DNA of 64,000 bases from BD2-11 clade cluster bacterium bin43 (GCA_002238605.1 MPMR01000009.1:91340-155339), one strand, 5' to 3'; counted from the stretch's first letter, positions 43,815 through 53,027 are shown. A program made the numbers and translations. The notes: generated from the sequence alone by a model not told the origin.

Positions 43815-44876
43815 ATGCTGGAACGACAGGAAGACAAGCGAGGCGCCCGGGTGCTGGGGGTGCTCGCGTCGGTCGTGGTCGTCGTCGCCGGCCTGAAGCT
43901 GGCGGGAAGCATTCTCTCGCTCTTCTTCCTTGCACTGGTCCTCGCGATCCTGACCCTTCCGGTGATGATGTGGCTGCGCCGGTACGGCGTCCCGTCCCCG
44001 CTCGCCATCCTGATCTCCGTGCTGCTGGTGGCGGCCGTGGTGGGAGGCCTGCTGCTGCTCGCAAGCCAGGCGTTCGCCGAGTTCCAGGCCCGCTATCCCG
44101 CATACGAGATCCGTCTGCTGCTGCTCTGGGAAGTATGGGAGGCGAGGCTGGCCGAGGTCGAGCTCCCCCTCGTGGGGAACGTCTTCGCGGCGCTGACCGA
44201 CCTCTTCTCGTTCGAAGCAGCACTCGACTTCGCCACCGGCACCATCCAGCGGGTCCTGGCCCTGGTGACCGACACGTTCCTGGTCTTGTTGATCATGGTC
44301 TTCATTCTGGCCGAGGCGGCGGTCTTCCCGCGCAAGCTGCGCATGGCGCTGGGTGATGTCGGGAGCGACTCGATCAGGCTTACCAACATCGTTCGCGAAG
44401 TCCAGACCTACCTGACCATCAAGACGCTGGTTTCCCTGGCCACCGGGATCACCATCGGTCTCTTCGCGGCGGCCATCGGCCTCGACTTCCCGGTGTTGCT
44501 CGGGCTCATCGGCTTCGTCCTCAACTACATTCCGACGATCGGCTCGGTCATCGCCTCGGTGCCCGCCGTCCTGCTGGCGCTCATCCAGTTCGGCCTGGGA
44601 TCGGCGTTGGGCGTGGGTGTCGTCTACCTGGGCATCAACACCGTCTTCGGCAACATCATCGAACCCAACCTGATGGGGCGCCGACTGGGCCTGTCGACCC
44701 TCGTCGTCGTCCTCTCCCTCATCTTCTGGGGATGGGTCTGGGGTCCGCTGGGGATGTTCCTGTCGATTCCGCTGACCATGATTCTCAAGATCCTGCTCGA
44801 GAACACCCCCGATCTCCGCTGGATGGCGGTCCTGCTCGGGAAGGGTCTGGGCGATTCCCTTGCGCGCGAGGAATAA
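43815..44876 (+). CDS. AI-2E family transporter
   Basis: This 353-residue membrane protein has the AI-2E (PerM/TqsA) layout: two N-terminal spans, a soluble amphipathic insert (about 75-145), then four or more spans with [37 protein letters not shown] and [20 protein letters not shown]. Members export autoinducer-2 or other small molecules or ions; the substrate is not predictable. ATG 43815 has GGAAAG upstream; an ATG at 43800 overlaps the divergent start. The next gene begins directly after its TAA. Confidence 0.87.
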   Translation: MLERQEDKRGARVLGVLASVVVVVAGLKLAGSILSLFFLALVLAILTLPVMMWLRRYGVPSPLAILISVLLVAAVVGGLLLLASQAFAEFQARYPAYEIRLLLLWEVWEARLAEVELPLVGNVFAALTDLFSFEAALDFATGTIQRVLALVTDTFLVLLIMVFILAEAAVFPRKLRMALGDVGSDSIRLTNIVREVQTYLTIKTLVSLATGITIGLFAAAIGLDFPVLLGLIGFVLNYIPTIGSVIASVPAVLLALIQFGLGSALGVGVVYLGINTVFGNIIEPNLMGRRLGLSTLVVVLSLIFWGWVWGPLGMFLSIPLTMILKILLENTPDLRWMAVLLGKGLGDSLAREE

Positions 44877-45389
44877 ATGAAAACGACCGAGCAGACCGAT
44901 TCCGTCTTCGAGCGCCTGCCCGACCAGGCGCGGCTGTGGGTGTTCGGGAGCGAGCATCCCCTCTCCGGTCCGGCGCGCGCCGCGCTGCTCGCGCGCGTGG
45001 ACGGCTTTCTTTCCCGGTGGAAGGCCCATGGAGCTCCCCTGGCAGCCGGGCGGGCATGGCTCTACGACCGATTCCTGGCGGTTGCCGTGGACGAGAGCGT
45101 GACGCCTCCCTCGGGCTGCTCGATCGACGCTCTGGTGCACATGCTGAAGGAGCTGGAGGCCGAGATCGGCTCGCGGCTGGTGGACAACACGCCGGTGTAC
45201 TACCTGTCCGCGCGCGGCGTCGAGCGGGTGAGCCGGGGAGGGTTCAGGAAGCTGGCGGACGCCGGAGACGTGACGCTGGACACGCCCGTGTTCAACAACA
45301 CCATCACGCGGCTGGACGAGTTCAGGGAAGGAAAATGGGAAGGCCCGGCCCGCCACAGCTGGCAGGGCCGAGCCTTCTTCCGAGTCTGA
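44877..45389 (+). CDS. small conserved protein often mislabelled 'ABC transporter ATPase'
   Basis: This 170-residue protein matches a family known in Bacteroidota under the name ABC transporter ATPase, with FERLPDQARLWVFGSEHPL, HGAPLAAGRAWLYDRFLAVAVDE, SGCSIDALVHMLKELE and VFNNTITRLDEF. There is no Walker A, signature or Walker B motif, so the usual name is wrong. It may be a cytoplasmic regulatory or binding protein. The ATG abuts the AI-2E stop (TAAATG), so the two are co-translated. Confidence 0.7.
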   Translation: MKTTEQTDSVFERLPDQARLWVFGSEHPLSGPARAALLARVDGFLSRWKAHGAPLAAGRAWLYDRFLAVAVDESVTPPSGCSIDALVHMLKELEAEIGSRLVDNTPVYYLSARGVERVSRGGFRKLADAGDVTLDTPVFNNTITRLDEFREGKWEGPARHSWQGRAFFRV

Positions 45390-45466
45390 GCCGCAGCCTC
45401 GTCAGCCGGAGCCGGGAGGACGCGGTCGCTTTTCCGGGTCAGCGCCGGAGCGCTTTCCCGGGTTGT

Positions 45467-45679
45467 TCAGGATTCCAGCCGGGTCACGTTCTCCGCCGCG
45501 GGGCCCTTGGGGCCGTCAACGATGTCGAACTCGACGCGGTCACCTTCGGCCAGGGAGCGGAAACCGTCTCCCGAGATGGCCGAGTAGTGAACGAAGCAGT
45601 CCTGGTTCCCCCCTTCGGGATCCAGAAACCCATACCCCTTGGCGTCGTTGAACCATTTCACGGTTCCAGTCGTTCTCAT
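45467..45679 (-). CDS. cold-shock domain protein
   Basis: This 70-residue single cold-shock domain binds single-stranded RNA/DNA and works as an RNA chaperone. RNP1-like [11 protein letters not shown] and RNP2-like CFVHYSAI are present, and the N-terminus [17 protein letters not shown] is typical. A strong AGGAGGAAG ribosome site precedes the ATG. About 280 bases upstream are free of genes and could hold the long 5' leader usual for cold-shock mRNAs; no specific element was recognised. Confidence 0.95.
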   Translation of the reverse strand: MRTTGTVKWFNDAKGYGFLDPEGGNQDCFVHYSAISGDGFRSLAEGDRVEFDIVDGPKGPAAENVTRLES

Positions 45680-45958
45680 TCTACTTCTTCCTCCTGATGA
45701 CGCGGGACCGGCAGAGGGCGAGAAATTGCCGCAAGCGGCGCGATCCCGACGGTGGTGAGACTAATGCAAAAGGCCTGTGCGGCGATTGGTTACGGCGGAT
45801 GATGCGTACGGCAGATGAAATCTCAAGCTGCGGATCTGGGTGCTGGGCCGTGAGTGCCCGGCGGAGCAAACGCGCGAACGCTACAAGGAGAACCCCAACT
45901 CGTCAAGGGACGTGAGCGGCTTCGGGCGAGACACCGAAAGTGGTTGGGGCAGGCGTGG
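45680..45958. other. gene-free stretch upstream of the cold-shock gene
   Basis: These 279 bases hold the presumed promoter and leader of the leftward cold-shock gene. The mean G+C is lower here than in neighbouring genes. No reliable promoter pair or conserved cold-box was recognised, and short open frames on either strand lack protein-like features. Confidence 0.4.
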
Positions 45959-46969
45959 TCAGCTTTTTCCGCGAAGATGGTGCACCAGGAAGCGGACGGC
46001 TTCTCCGTCGGCGTGGATGGATGCACGCCACGGAACCGGGCCTTCGACGAAGCCGGCGTGGCCGCCCCCGGGCGCGAACGCCGCCACCAGGTGCGGGTTG
46101 GCCGCCACCTGCTCATCGGGGATTGCCACGGGACTCGAAATGGGATCGTCGCGGCTCTGGATGAGCAGCGCCGGGACCCGGATGCGCGCGAGGAACGCGC
46201 GCGCGTCCGACCTGGCGTAGTAGTCGTCGGCGTCGGCGAAGCCGTGCAGCGGAGCCGTCAGGATGTCGTCGAACTCGCGCAGGGTGCGGGCGTGGAGCGC
46301 CGGTCCGGTGTCGATGATCCCGTCGAGCAGCGGCTGTTTCGCGCGCACCTTCCGCCGCAGTGAACGCAGGAAGTAGCTGGTGTAGAGGCCGCCCATCAGG
46401 CCATGGCTGATCCGGTCGCAGGATGCCGCGAGACCGAAGGGGACGCAGATGGTCGCGGCGGCGGCGATCGGGCTGTCCGCGCCCCGTTCGCCCAGGTACT
46501 TGAGGATGACGTTTCCTCCCAGGCTGAAGCCGATCGCCCCGATGGGCCGCCCGGGATAGCGGTGCCGGAGGTGCCGGGTGACAAAGGCCAGATCGCCCGT
46601 GTCCCCGGCGTGGTAGAAGCGGGCGGTCCGGTTCGGCTCTCCCCCGCAGCCCCGGAAGTTCAGCCCCACGCCCCGCACGCCGCGGTCGAACAGGCGGGTC
46701 AGCACGCCCGATGCATAGGGGCGCCGGATGTAGCCCTCCAGGCCGTGAAGCACGAGCGCGACCGGGGCGTCCGGGCCCGGATCGGGGGTGAAGTCCAGGT
46801 CGAGGAAGTCGCCGTCCGGGGTGTCCAGCCGGCGGCGTTCGAGCAGGACCCGGCCCGGCCTGCGGAAAAAGACGCCCGCGAGGGTCTGGGCGTGCGGGTT
46901 CCTCAGCCACCAGGGTGGCCGGAAGGGGCGCGGCCGAAAGGGGGGTGCGGTAAGCGCGTTGAAGGTCAG
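45959..46969 (-). CDS. YheT-like alpha/beta hydrolase with apparent CTG start
   Basis: This protein (about 336 residues) belongs to the YheT/ABHD family of alpha/beta hydrolases. The conserved N-terminus FRPPWWLRNPHAQTLAG, the lid-side LVLHGLEGY, RGVGLNFRGCGG, nucleophile elbow IGFSLGGNVILKY, RVPALLIQSRDDP and the final His in APGGGHAGFV are all present. No ATG, GTG or TTG exists between the upstream gene's stop and the conserved start. The only plausible initiator is CTG 46969, which overlaps the metalloprotease TGA as CTGA, like the usual ATGA coupling. Substrates of the family are carboxyl esters, poorly known. Confidence 0.8.
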   Translation of the reverse strand: MTFNALTAPPFRPRPFRPPWWLRNPHAQTLAGVFFRRPGRVLLERRRLDTPDGDFLDLDFTPDPGPDAPVALVLHGLEGYIRRPYASGVLTRLFDRGVRGVGLNFRGCGGEPNRTARFYHAGDTGDLAFVTRHLRHRYPGRPIGAIGFSLGGNVILKYLGERGADSPIAAAATICVPFGLAASCDRISHGLMGGLYTSYFLRSLRRKVRAKQPLLDGIIDTGPALHARTLREFDDILTAPLHGFADADDYYARSDARAFLARIRVPALLIQSRDDPISSPVAIPDEQVAANPHLVAAFAPGGGHAGFVEGPVPWRASIHADGEAVRFLVHHLRGKS

Positions 46970-49401
46970 CCCCCGTTCGACGGATCCAGCATCGCTTCGA
47001 TGCGCACCAGCACGTCCTCGTAGTGGAGCCGGGTGGCGCGGTGGCGCGTGCGTCCGGCGCCCGCGCGCACCTCTCCCGCCAGCGTCGCCAGCTGCCCGCG
47101 CACCGCCGGTACGATGTCCGTGGCCAGGGCGTCCTCGTCCTCCATCAATTCCGCAAAGCGCTCGAGATGCACGCGCTGCAGATTGCGCCTGTAGGTATCC
47201 GTGGCCTCGCCGCTCGCCGTCTCGCGCCACACCGCGCCGCGCAGGTCGTCGAGCATCTCGTTGAGCCCGTAGGCCTCCGCGCCGTCGAACGCCTCCTGCT
47301 CGATCAGCCGCTTCATGCGGTCCACGTCGAGCAGGCGGTTGAGGGCGGAGGCCTGCCAGCCCCCCAGAAGGTCGGGAGCGCCGGACCCCTGCACCCGGTC
47401 GAGGATGTCCGGATCGATCAGCCAGGACGGCGTCCGGAACACCTGCTCGTCCAGGTAGGCCATGGCCCGTTCCTGCGTCTCCCGATCCACCCGCTCGTAG
47501 GGATAGCCGTCCTGGTCCTGGCTCTTCCGGTTCCAGAGCACCCCGCCGACGTTGGTGAGCACGTGGCCCGAGTAGCGGTTCCACTGTCCGCCGATCTGCT
47601 GGTGCAGCTCGCGTAGCTGCGCGTAGCCCTCGCCCTCCTCGTAGGTCCAGTCGCGCAGCGACGTCGCGATGCGCTTCAGGTTGGCGATGCCCAGCTCCGA
47701 CGCGCGCATGGCGTCGTCGCCGATGGCCTCGGTGAGCGACTCGGGGTCGGCCTGGCTGGGGTCGCCGAAGCGGTACACGGGGTCGTCGCCGGTGTCCAGA
47801 ATCCACTGGTGCAGCGTCGTCCGCTCATCCTCCGGCGAACCCGCTTCCGGGATGGGCCGGTAGCCCCAGCGGACCGAGTAGATGTCGTACGGGCCCACGC
47901 GGGGCAGCACGCAGGCATCGTCTCCGGGCTGCGCCACGTAGTTGAAGCGCGCGTAGTCCATGATCGAAGGCGCCGTGCCCATCGAACAGGTGAAGCTGGT
48001 GCGCAACGAGTCGACCGGGTACGCGGCCGACGACTTCATGTTGTGCGGAAGCCCGATGGTGTGCCCCACCTCGTGCGCGGAGACGAAGCGGATCAGTTCG
48101 CCCATCACCTCGTCGTCGAACTTCACCCCGCGCGCGTTGTCCTCCTTGGCCGCAGTCTGCACCAGGTACCAGTTGCGCAGCAGGTTCATCACGTTGTGGT
48201 ACCACTGGATGTCGCTCTCCAGGATCTCTCCCGTCCGGGGGTCGTGGACGTGCGGTCCGGAAGCGTTCTGGACCGGCGACGCCAGGTAGCGGATCACCGA
48301 ATGGCGCGCGTCTTCGGGGCTCCAGTCGGGGTCCTCTTCCGGGGAAGGGGGCTCTCGCCCCTCGATGGCGTTGCTGAATCCCGCCGCTTCGAAGGCCACC
48401 TGCCAGTCGTTCACTCCCTGGATGATGTAGGGGCGCCACTTCTCAGGCGTCGCGGGATCCACGTAGTAGACGATGGGCTTCACCGGGTCGACCAGCTCTC
48501 CGCGCGCCCACGCCTCCGGGTCGGAGGGCTCCAGGCGCCAGCGCGTGATGAAGCGCTCCTGCTCGGCGCGCTGCTCATCCAGCCCGTAGTTGGTGCGGGT
48601 CACGGAGAAGAAGCCGACCCGCTCGTCCCACAGGCGCGGCTGCATGAGCTCGTCGGGGAGCAGCAGCATGGAGTGGTTCATCTCCAGCGACAGCGTGTTG
48701 GATTCCGCGTCCGAAGGAGCCTCGGTGGCCTGGTAGGTGACCACTCGCCGCACCTCGATGTTGCGCGGGAAGCTGCGCGCCGACTCGATGAAGGTGCGGT
48801 CCCCGTCCAGGCTGCGAACCTCGTACGCCTCCCGCCGCTGCGGACGAATCCCGAAGAGCGGCACGTCGCTTTCGAACAGGTCGTTCACCTGGATGACGAC
48901 CGCCGACGAGTCCTCGGACACGGTCTCGATGTCGAACACGTGGATGACCGGCTCGAAGTTGGAGTTCAGCACCGACTGGTAGATGGTGCTCTCCGGGTCG
49001 GCGTAGTTCTCATGGCTCACCTGGCGCAGCAGCACCTGGTCGCCCCGCCGCTGCCAGCGCACCACCGCGGTCCCCTCCTTGGCGCCGCCCCAGCCCACGT
49101 TCTCCGCCGTGCGGGAGATCCGCGACACCACCAGCATTTCGCGCCCGAACTGTTCGACCGGGATCTCGTAGAAGAAGTCCGTGTCGACCTGGTGCACGGC
49201 GAAGAGGCCGTCGTCGCTGACGGCGTCGGCCGTGATCACCTCCGCGTACGCCTCCATCGCGTCGTCGTCCGGCTCCGCTGCGGCGGGCGAGGGGGAGGGT
49301 CCGGGGTCCGCGCGCCCGGCCGAGCAGGCGGCCAGGGCCAGCGGAACGAGAAGGAGGGAGAGGGGGCGAACCCGATGAGCGGGCATGTCAGAGCGTACCA
49401 T
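46966..49401 (-). CDS. exported zinc metalloprotease, DUF5117/DUF5118 family
   Basis: This 811-residue lipoprotein (lipobox LALAACSAG, Cys near 26) carries the metzincin-type site HEVGHTIGLPHNM at about residue 440, with a following SIMDYARFNY turn. The flanking domains match the family annotated DUF5117/DUF4953: EIPVEQFGREMLVVSRISR, SLEMNHSMLLLP and KPIVYYVDPATPEKWRPYI. It probably cleaves extracellular proteins. ATG 49401 with GGAGATG upstream was preferred over ATG 49386. The stop overlaps the next gene's initiator region. It is divergent from tetR. Confidence 0.88.
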   Translation of the reverse strand: MVRSDMPAHRVRPLSLLLVPLALAACSAGRADPGPSPSPAAAEPDDDAMEAYAEVITADAVSDDGLFAVHQVDTDFFYEIPVEQFGREMLVVSRISRTAENVGWGGAKEGTAVVRWQRRGDQVLLRQVSHENYADPESTIYQSVLNSNFEPVIHVFDIETVSEDSSAVVIQVNDLFESDVPLFGIRPQRREAYEVRSLDGDRTFIESARSFPRNIEVRRVVTYQATEAPSDAESNTLSLEMNHSMLLLPDELMQPRLWDERVGFFSVTRTNYGLDEQRAEQERFITRWRLEPSDPEAWARGELVDPVKPIVYYVDPATPEKWRPYIIQGVNDWQVAFEAAGFSNAIEGREPPSPEEDPDWSPEDARHSVIRYLASPVQNASGPHVHDPRTGEILESDIQWYHNVMNLLRNWYLVQTAAKEDNARGVKFDDEVMGELIRFVSAHEVGHTIGLPHNMKSSAAYPVDSLRTSFTCSMGTAPSIMDYARFNYVAQPGDDACVLPRVGPYDIYSVRWGYRPIPEAGSPEDERTTLHQWILDTGDDPVYRFGDPSQADPESLTEAIGDDAMRASELGIANLKRIATSLRDWTYEEGEGYAQLRELHQQIGGQWNRYSGHVLTNVGGVLWNRKSQDQDGYPYERVDRETQERAMAYLDEQVFRTPSWLIDPDILDRVQGSGAPDLLGGWQASALNRLLDVDRMKRLIEQEAFDGAEAYGLNEMLDDLRGAVWRETASGEATDTYRRNLQRVHLERFAELMEDEDALATDIVPAVRGQLATLAGEVRAGAGRTRHRATRLHYEDVLVRIEAMLDPSNGG

Positions 49402-49615
49402 GGGACATCTCCGGCAGCAATTTCGAAGTGACGAGGGTCTTCCAACGTGGCGGGAGCGATTTCCGAGACTACCAGCCAACCTCGGAAGGTAGAAAACCGC
49501 GGGGACGCATGCCACGTCGCGGAGCGACCCGGGTTACCGCGCGTCGAGGGGCGGCAGCGGGCGCTCGCGGGAGGATGTGCCGAAGCGGGCGGAACGCCGG
49601 ACGAGGGGAAAGCCG

Positions 49616-49644
49616 TTGAACCCCCCGGGCGATTTGTTTACACT
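49616..49644 (+). promoter_or_regulatory. promoter of the tetR-efflux operon
   Basis: TTGAAC (49616-49621), a 17-base spacer and TACACT (49639-49644) form a good sigma70-type promoter. The start point would fall at about 49651, the A of the tetR ATG. No ribosome site is visible, so the mRNA may be leaderless. Confidence 0.7.
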
Positions 49645-49651
49645 GTTCACA
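49635..49651. promoter_or_regulatory. putative TetR operator over the -10 region
   Basis: TGTTTACA-C-TGTTCACA is a 17-base imperfect palindrome (six of eight pairs match) covering the -10 and start codon of tetR. A related sequence, TGTGAACA-C-TGTTCTCT, lies at 50396-50412; both fit TGTGAACA-C-TGTTCACA. This is the expected place for autoregulation by the TetR protein. Confidence 0.6.
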
Positions 49652-50334
49652 TGGCAATTCAGCGAGACGACATCCGGAACCACGCGACCGAACTCTACCT
49701 TTGCGGGGGACTCCGGGCGCTGTCCATGCGCAAGCTGGCCGGCAGGCTGGGCGTGACCGCGCCCGCGATCTACCGTTACTACGCGAGCAAGGAAGAGGTG
49801 CTGCGTGATATCGTGCGCGAAGCCTACCGGCAGTCGGCCACCTACATCTACCGGGCGCTCTCGGCCGCCACACCCCTGGAGCGGTTCCGGCGGGCCGGGG
49901 AGGAGAACCTTGATTTCGCCCTGACGCATCCGCGCTGGTACGAGATGATGTACCTCTCGCCGGAACGCTTCGGCTGGTCCGACTACCCGCCCGAAGTGGC
50001 TGCCCACGCGCACGCTACGCATCAGTTCTGGATGGATCGGGTTCGCGAGTGCGTCGATGCCGGGTACCTGCGGGCCGAAGCCGACATCCGCGACGTGGGG
50101 ATGACCATGTGGGCCCATTCCCATGGCCTGATCACGATCTACATGCGAGGGCTCCTGGAGCTCGGCGAGGCCGAGTTCCGGGAAGTCTACCGGGCTTCGG
50201 CCAGACGGATGCTGCTGGGTCTCGGGACCCGCAAGCTGCTGAGCGAGACGCGGGAGAGCGAGGGCGCCCTGCAAGGCCGAGGCGCCGAGACGGACGAATC
50301 ACAGACCACCGAGTACACCGAGGTATACGGATGA
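49651..50334 (+). CDS. TetR/AcrR-family regulator of the RND efflux operon
   Basis: This 227-residue repressor has an N-terminal TetR helix-turn-helix (RALSMRKLAGRLGVTAPAIYRYYASKEEVL, about 25-54) and a ligand-binding domain of the TetR_C_33-like type (YEMMYLSPERFGW). It starts the operon tetR-tolC-mfp-rnd; its stop overlaps the tolC start (ATGA). It probably represses its own operon through the palindrome over its promoter until a drug or metabolite binds. ATG 49651 is set by the end of the operator and the beginning of the homology. Confidence 0.88.
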   Translation: MAIQRDDIRNHATELYLCGGLRALSMRKLAGRLGVTAPAIYRYYASKEEVLRDIVREAYRQSATYIYRALSAATPLERFRRAGEENLDFALTHPRWYEMMYLSPERFGWSDYPPEVAAHAHATHQFWMDRVRECVDAGYLRAEADIRDVGMTMWAHSHGLITIYMRGLLELGEAEFREVYRASARRMLLGLGTRKLLSETRESEGALQGRGAETDESQTTEYTEVYG

Positions 50335-51875
50335 TGAAACGTGCAGGGCGAGAGGGGACGGGAAACACCCGCGACGCGCGGGTGACGGGGGCAGTTGTGA
50401 ACACTGTTCTCTTGATGATCGTGGCGGTCGCGAGCGCTTTGCCAACCCTCCTGGGCGCCCAGCAGCCTGCTTCGGGTGCGGCCGCCGTACCGTCGAGCGA
50501 GGCGCTTACGCTCCCGGACGCGGTTTCCATGGCGCTCCGCCGCAACCGCGACGTGCGGGATGCGCGGTTTGCGCTGGACCTGGCCAGGGAGCAGGTGTCT
50601 GAAGCATGGGGCGGCGTCCTGCCGACCATCAGCATGAACGCGGACTACACGCGCAACGTCTCTCCCGCCGTGTCTTTCCTGCCGGCCTTTATCTTCAATC
50701 CCGATGCGGGTCCCGACGAGCTCCTCCAGGTACAGTTCGGAGCGGACAACAGCTGGAACACGAGCATCAGTGTGGAACAGCCCCTCTTCGACGCTCGGGT
50801 TTTCGTCGGACTGGGGGCGGCTCAGCGCCTGGCATCGATCCAGGAGGAATTCGTGCGCGGACGCAGCCAGAGCCTTGTCACGCGCGTGCGGCTGGCCTAC
50901 TACGATCTGCTGCTGGCGCAGGAGCAGGAGCGCCTGACCCTCAATTCGGTCACGCGCGTGCGCCAGTCCCTCAAGGAAACGCGGGCGATGAACCGGGCGG
51001 GGCTGGCCTCGGACTATGACATGCTCCGCATCGAAGTCGAGCTCGCCAACCTGGAACCGAACCTGCGCCGCGCCGAGAACGCCGCAACGCAGTTCCGCCG
51101 GGTGCTCGCCGTGGAGCTCGCGGTTGATGATCAGGAGAGCCTGCAAGTGGCCGGCTCTCTGGCGACGATGGACCTGGAGGATCCGGCGCTGAACACTCCC
51201 GGCAACCGCGCGATCCTCGCGTTCGCCGGTTCCGGGCCGCTGGAGGGCGCCGCCGAGCAAAGGGTGACGCAGGCATGGGAGCGGAGGTCCGACCTGCGCC
51301 AGCTGGAAATGACCGAGCGGCTGCGCCACTCCGAGATGCGGCTGGAACAGATGCAGTACATGCCCACCATCTCCTTCTTCGGCAACTACGTGATCCAGGC
51401 CCAGCAGAACGGGGCCCCCGACTTCTTCGGCGACCCGATGTCGCGGGCGTCGGCGCAGGCGGTCGGGATTACGGTGAGCGTCCCGATCTTCGAGGGCTTC
51501 CGCAAGGACGCCCGGGTCGACCAGCGCAGGGCGGCGTGGCGGCAGGCCGAGACCCAGTCGCGGCTTGCGCGCGACCAGGCGGCCAGCCAGGTCAAGTCGC
51601 TGGTCGAACTGGCCGACGAGGGGCGGGCGCGGGCGCGGGGCCAGAAGCTGGCGGTCGCGCAGGCGCAGCGCGGCTTCGAAATCGCCGCCGCGCAGTACCG
51701 GGAAGGACTGAGCGGCCAGCTCGAACTGACGGACGCCGAGGTGGCGCTCAGGCAGAGTGAGTTCAACTACGCGCAGGCGGTATACGACTACCTCGTGGCC
51801 TGGGCGCAGCTCGACGAAGCGACCGGCTCGGTGCCGATGGTGGATTCGGAGTTCACGCTGGCGGACGGGCAATAG
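50331..51875 (+). CDS. TolC-family outer-membrane efflux channel
   Basis: TolC trimers form the outer-membrane duct of RND pumps. This 514-residue protein has a signal sequence (LLMIVAVASALPTLLGAQQ) and two OEP repeats with LPDAVSMALRRNRDVRDARF, RLAYYDLLLAQEQERLTLNSV, SVPIFEGFRKDARVDQRRAAW and a final ALRQSEFNYAQAVYDYLVAWAQLDEATG. ATG 50331 with GAGGT upstream overlaps the tetR stop. A GTG at 50397 would give a shorter signal peptide and falls inside the second operator-like site. Confidence 0.9.
   Translation: MMKRAGREGTGNTRDARVTGAVVNTVLLMIVAVASALPTLLGAQQPASGAAAVPSSEALTLPDAVSMALRRNRDVRDARFALDLAREQVSEAWGGVLPTISMNADYTRNVSPAVSFLPAFIFNPDAGPDELLQVQFGADNSWNTSISVEQPLFDARVFVGLGAAQRLASIQEEFVRGRSQSLVTRVRLAYYDLLLAQEQERLTLNSVTRVRQSLKETRAMNRAGLASDYDMLRIEVELANLEPNLRRAENAATQFRRVLAVELAVDDQESLQVAGSLATMDLEDPALNTPGNRAILAFAGSGPLEGAAEQRVTQAWERRSDLRQLEMTERLRHSEMRLEQMQYMPTISFFGNYVIQAQQNGAPDFFGDPMSRASAQAVGITVSVPIFEGFRKDARVDQRRAAWRQAETQSRLARDQAASQVKSLVELADEGRARARGQKLAVAQAQRGFEIAAAQYREGLSGQLELTDAEVALRQSEFNYAQAVYDYLVAWAQLDEATGSVPMVDSEFTLADGQ
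50396..50412. promoter_or_regulatory. second operator-like palindrome inside tolC
   Basis: TGTGAACA-C-TGTTCTCT contains the perfect 11-base palindrome GAACACTGTTC and shares the core ACACTGTTC with the site over the tetR promoter. It falls in codons near 22-28 of tolC. It could be a second binding site or chance; no promoter is evident next to it. Confidence 0.4.
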
Positions 51876-51950
51876 GGAAGGCGGGACGCGCGGATGACGC
51901 GGGACGCGAACGATCCGAAAATACAGAACGCAGTTTTCGAGGAAACAACG

Positions 51951-53027
51951 ATGAATCGAGCAGTACGGCGGATGACAAGGGGAATGACGCTGGGGCTTGC
52001 GGGTGCCGTGGCCGCCTGCAGCAGCAGCGCGGAGGCGGGCGACACGGTTCCGCCCATCATCGAGGGCGCCACGCGCGTGATCAACGTGGAGGTCGAGCCG
52101 ATCGTGCCCACCGGCTTCACCGAGCTGATCCGGCTGACGGGCAACGTGCGCGCGAACCGCGACGTGGTCGTCTCGGCTACGGAAGCGGGGCTCGTGTCGG
52201 CGATCCTGGTGGACCAGGGCAATCCCGTCAGGGCGGGGCAGGCGGTGGCCCGCCTGGACGATACCCAGTTGCGGGCGCAGGTGGACGAGGCGCGCGCCCG
52301 CGCGGACCTGGCGCAGGAGACCTGGGAGCGGTACAGGAGGCTCTTCGAGGAGGATCAGGTCGGGTCCGAACTGCAGTACCTCGAGGCCCGCTACGCGGCC
52401 GAGCAGTCGGCGGCCAGCCTGACCGCGCTCTCCGCCCGGCTGGACGCCACGGTCATCCGGGCGCCGTTCGAGGGCGTGCTCGACTCCCGGGACATCGAGC
52501 TCGGCAGCATGATCATGCCCGGGACGCCGGTGGCGCGCGTGGTGGACCTCGATCCGGTGCGCATCCGCGGCGGCGTGCCCGAGCGGTACGCGCTCGACGT
52601 ACGGCCGGGCTCCGAGGCCACGGTGACCTTCCAGGTGATCGAGGGCGAGGCCTTCGAGGGCGCGATCACCTACGTGGGGTCCGCGGTGGATCCGGAGGAC
52701 CGCACGTTTCCGGTCGAGCTGACCCTCGGCAACCCGGGCGGACTGATCAAGCCGGAGATGGTGGCCAACATCGAGATCGTGCGCGAAACCCGCTCGGACG
52801 TGGTAGTGGTGCCGCGTGAGGTGCTGCTGAGGGTCGAGGATGGATACGTCGCGTACGTGGTGGAAGGCTCCGGCGACGAGGGCATGGCGCGTTCGCGCTC
52901 GGTGCGGCTCGGTCCCGCCCAGCGCAATCTAGTGGTCGTCGAAGAGGGCCTTCGAGCCGGCGAACGGCTTGTGGTCATCGGCCAGCAGCTGATCGCCGAC
53001 GGCGACCGGGTGCGCGTGGTCAACTGA
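51951..53027 (+). CDS. RND efflux periplasmic adaptor (membrane fusion protein)
   Basis: This 358-residue adaptor links the inner-membrane RND pump to TolC. It has a lipobox (GAVAACSS), a lipoyl/barrel-sandwich domain (RVNVEVEPIVP region, then SATEAGLVSAILVDQGNPVRAGQ), a short coiled-coil hairpin (about 115-165) and the second lipoyl half (ATVIRAPFEGVLDSRDIELG), then beta-barrel and membrane-proximal domains (PREVLLRVEDGYVAYVV). GAGGAA precedes ATG 51951. It is the third gene of the efflux operon. Confidence 0.92.
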   Translation: MNRAVRRMTRGMTLGLAGAVAACSSSAEAGDTVPPIIEGATRVINVEVEPIVPTGFTELIRLTGNVRANRDVVVSATEAGLVSAILVDQGNPVRAGQAVARLDDTQLRAQVDEARARADLAQETWERYRRLFEEDQVGSELQYLEARYAAEQSAASLTALSARLDATVIRAPFEGVLDSRDIELGSMIMPGTPVARVVDLDPVRIRGGVPERYALDVRPGSEATVTFQVIEGEAFEGAITYVGSAVDPEDRTFPVELTLGNPGGLIKPEMVANIEIVRETRSDVVVVPREVLLRVEDGYVAYVVEGSGDEGMARSRSVRLGPAQRNLVVVEEGLRAGERLVVIGQQLIADGDRVRVVN

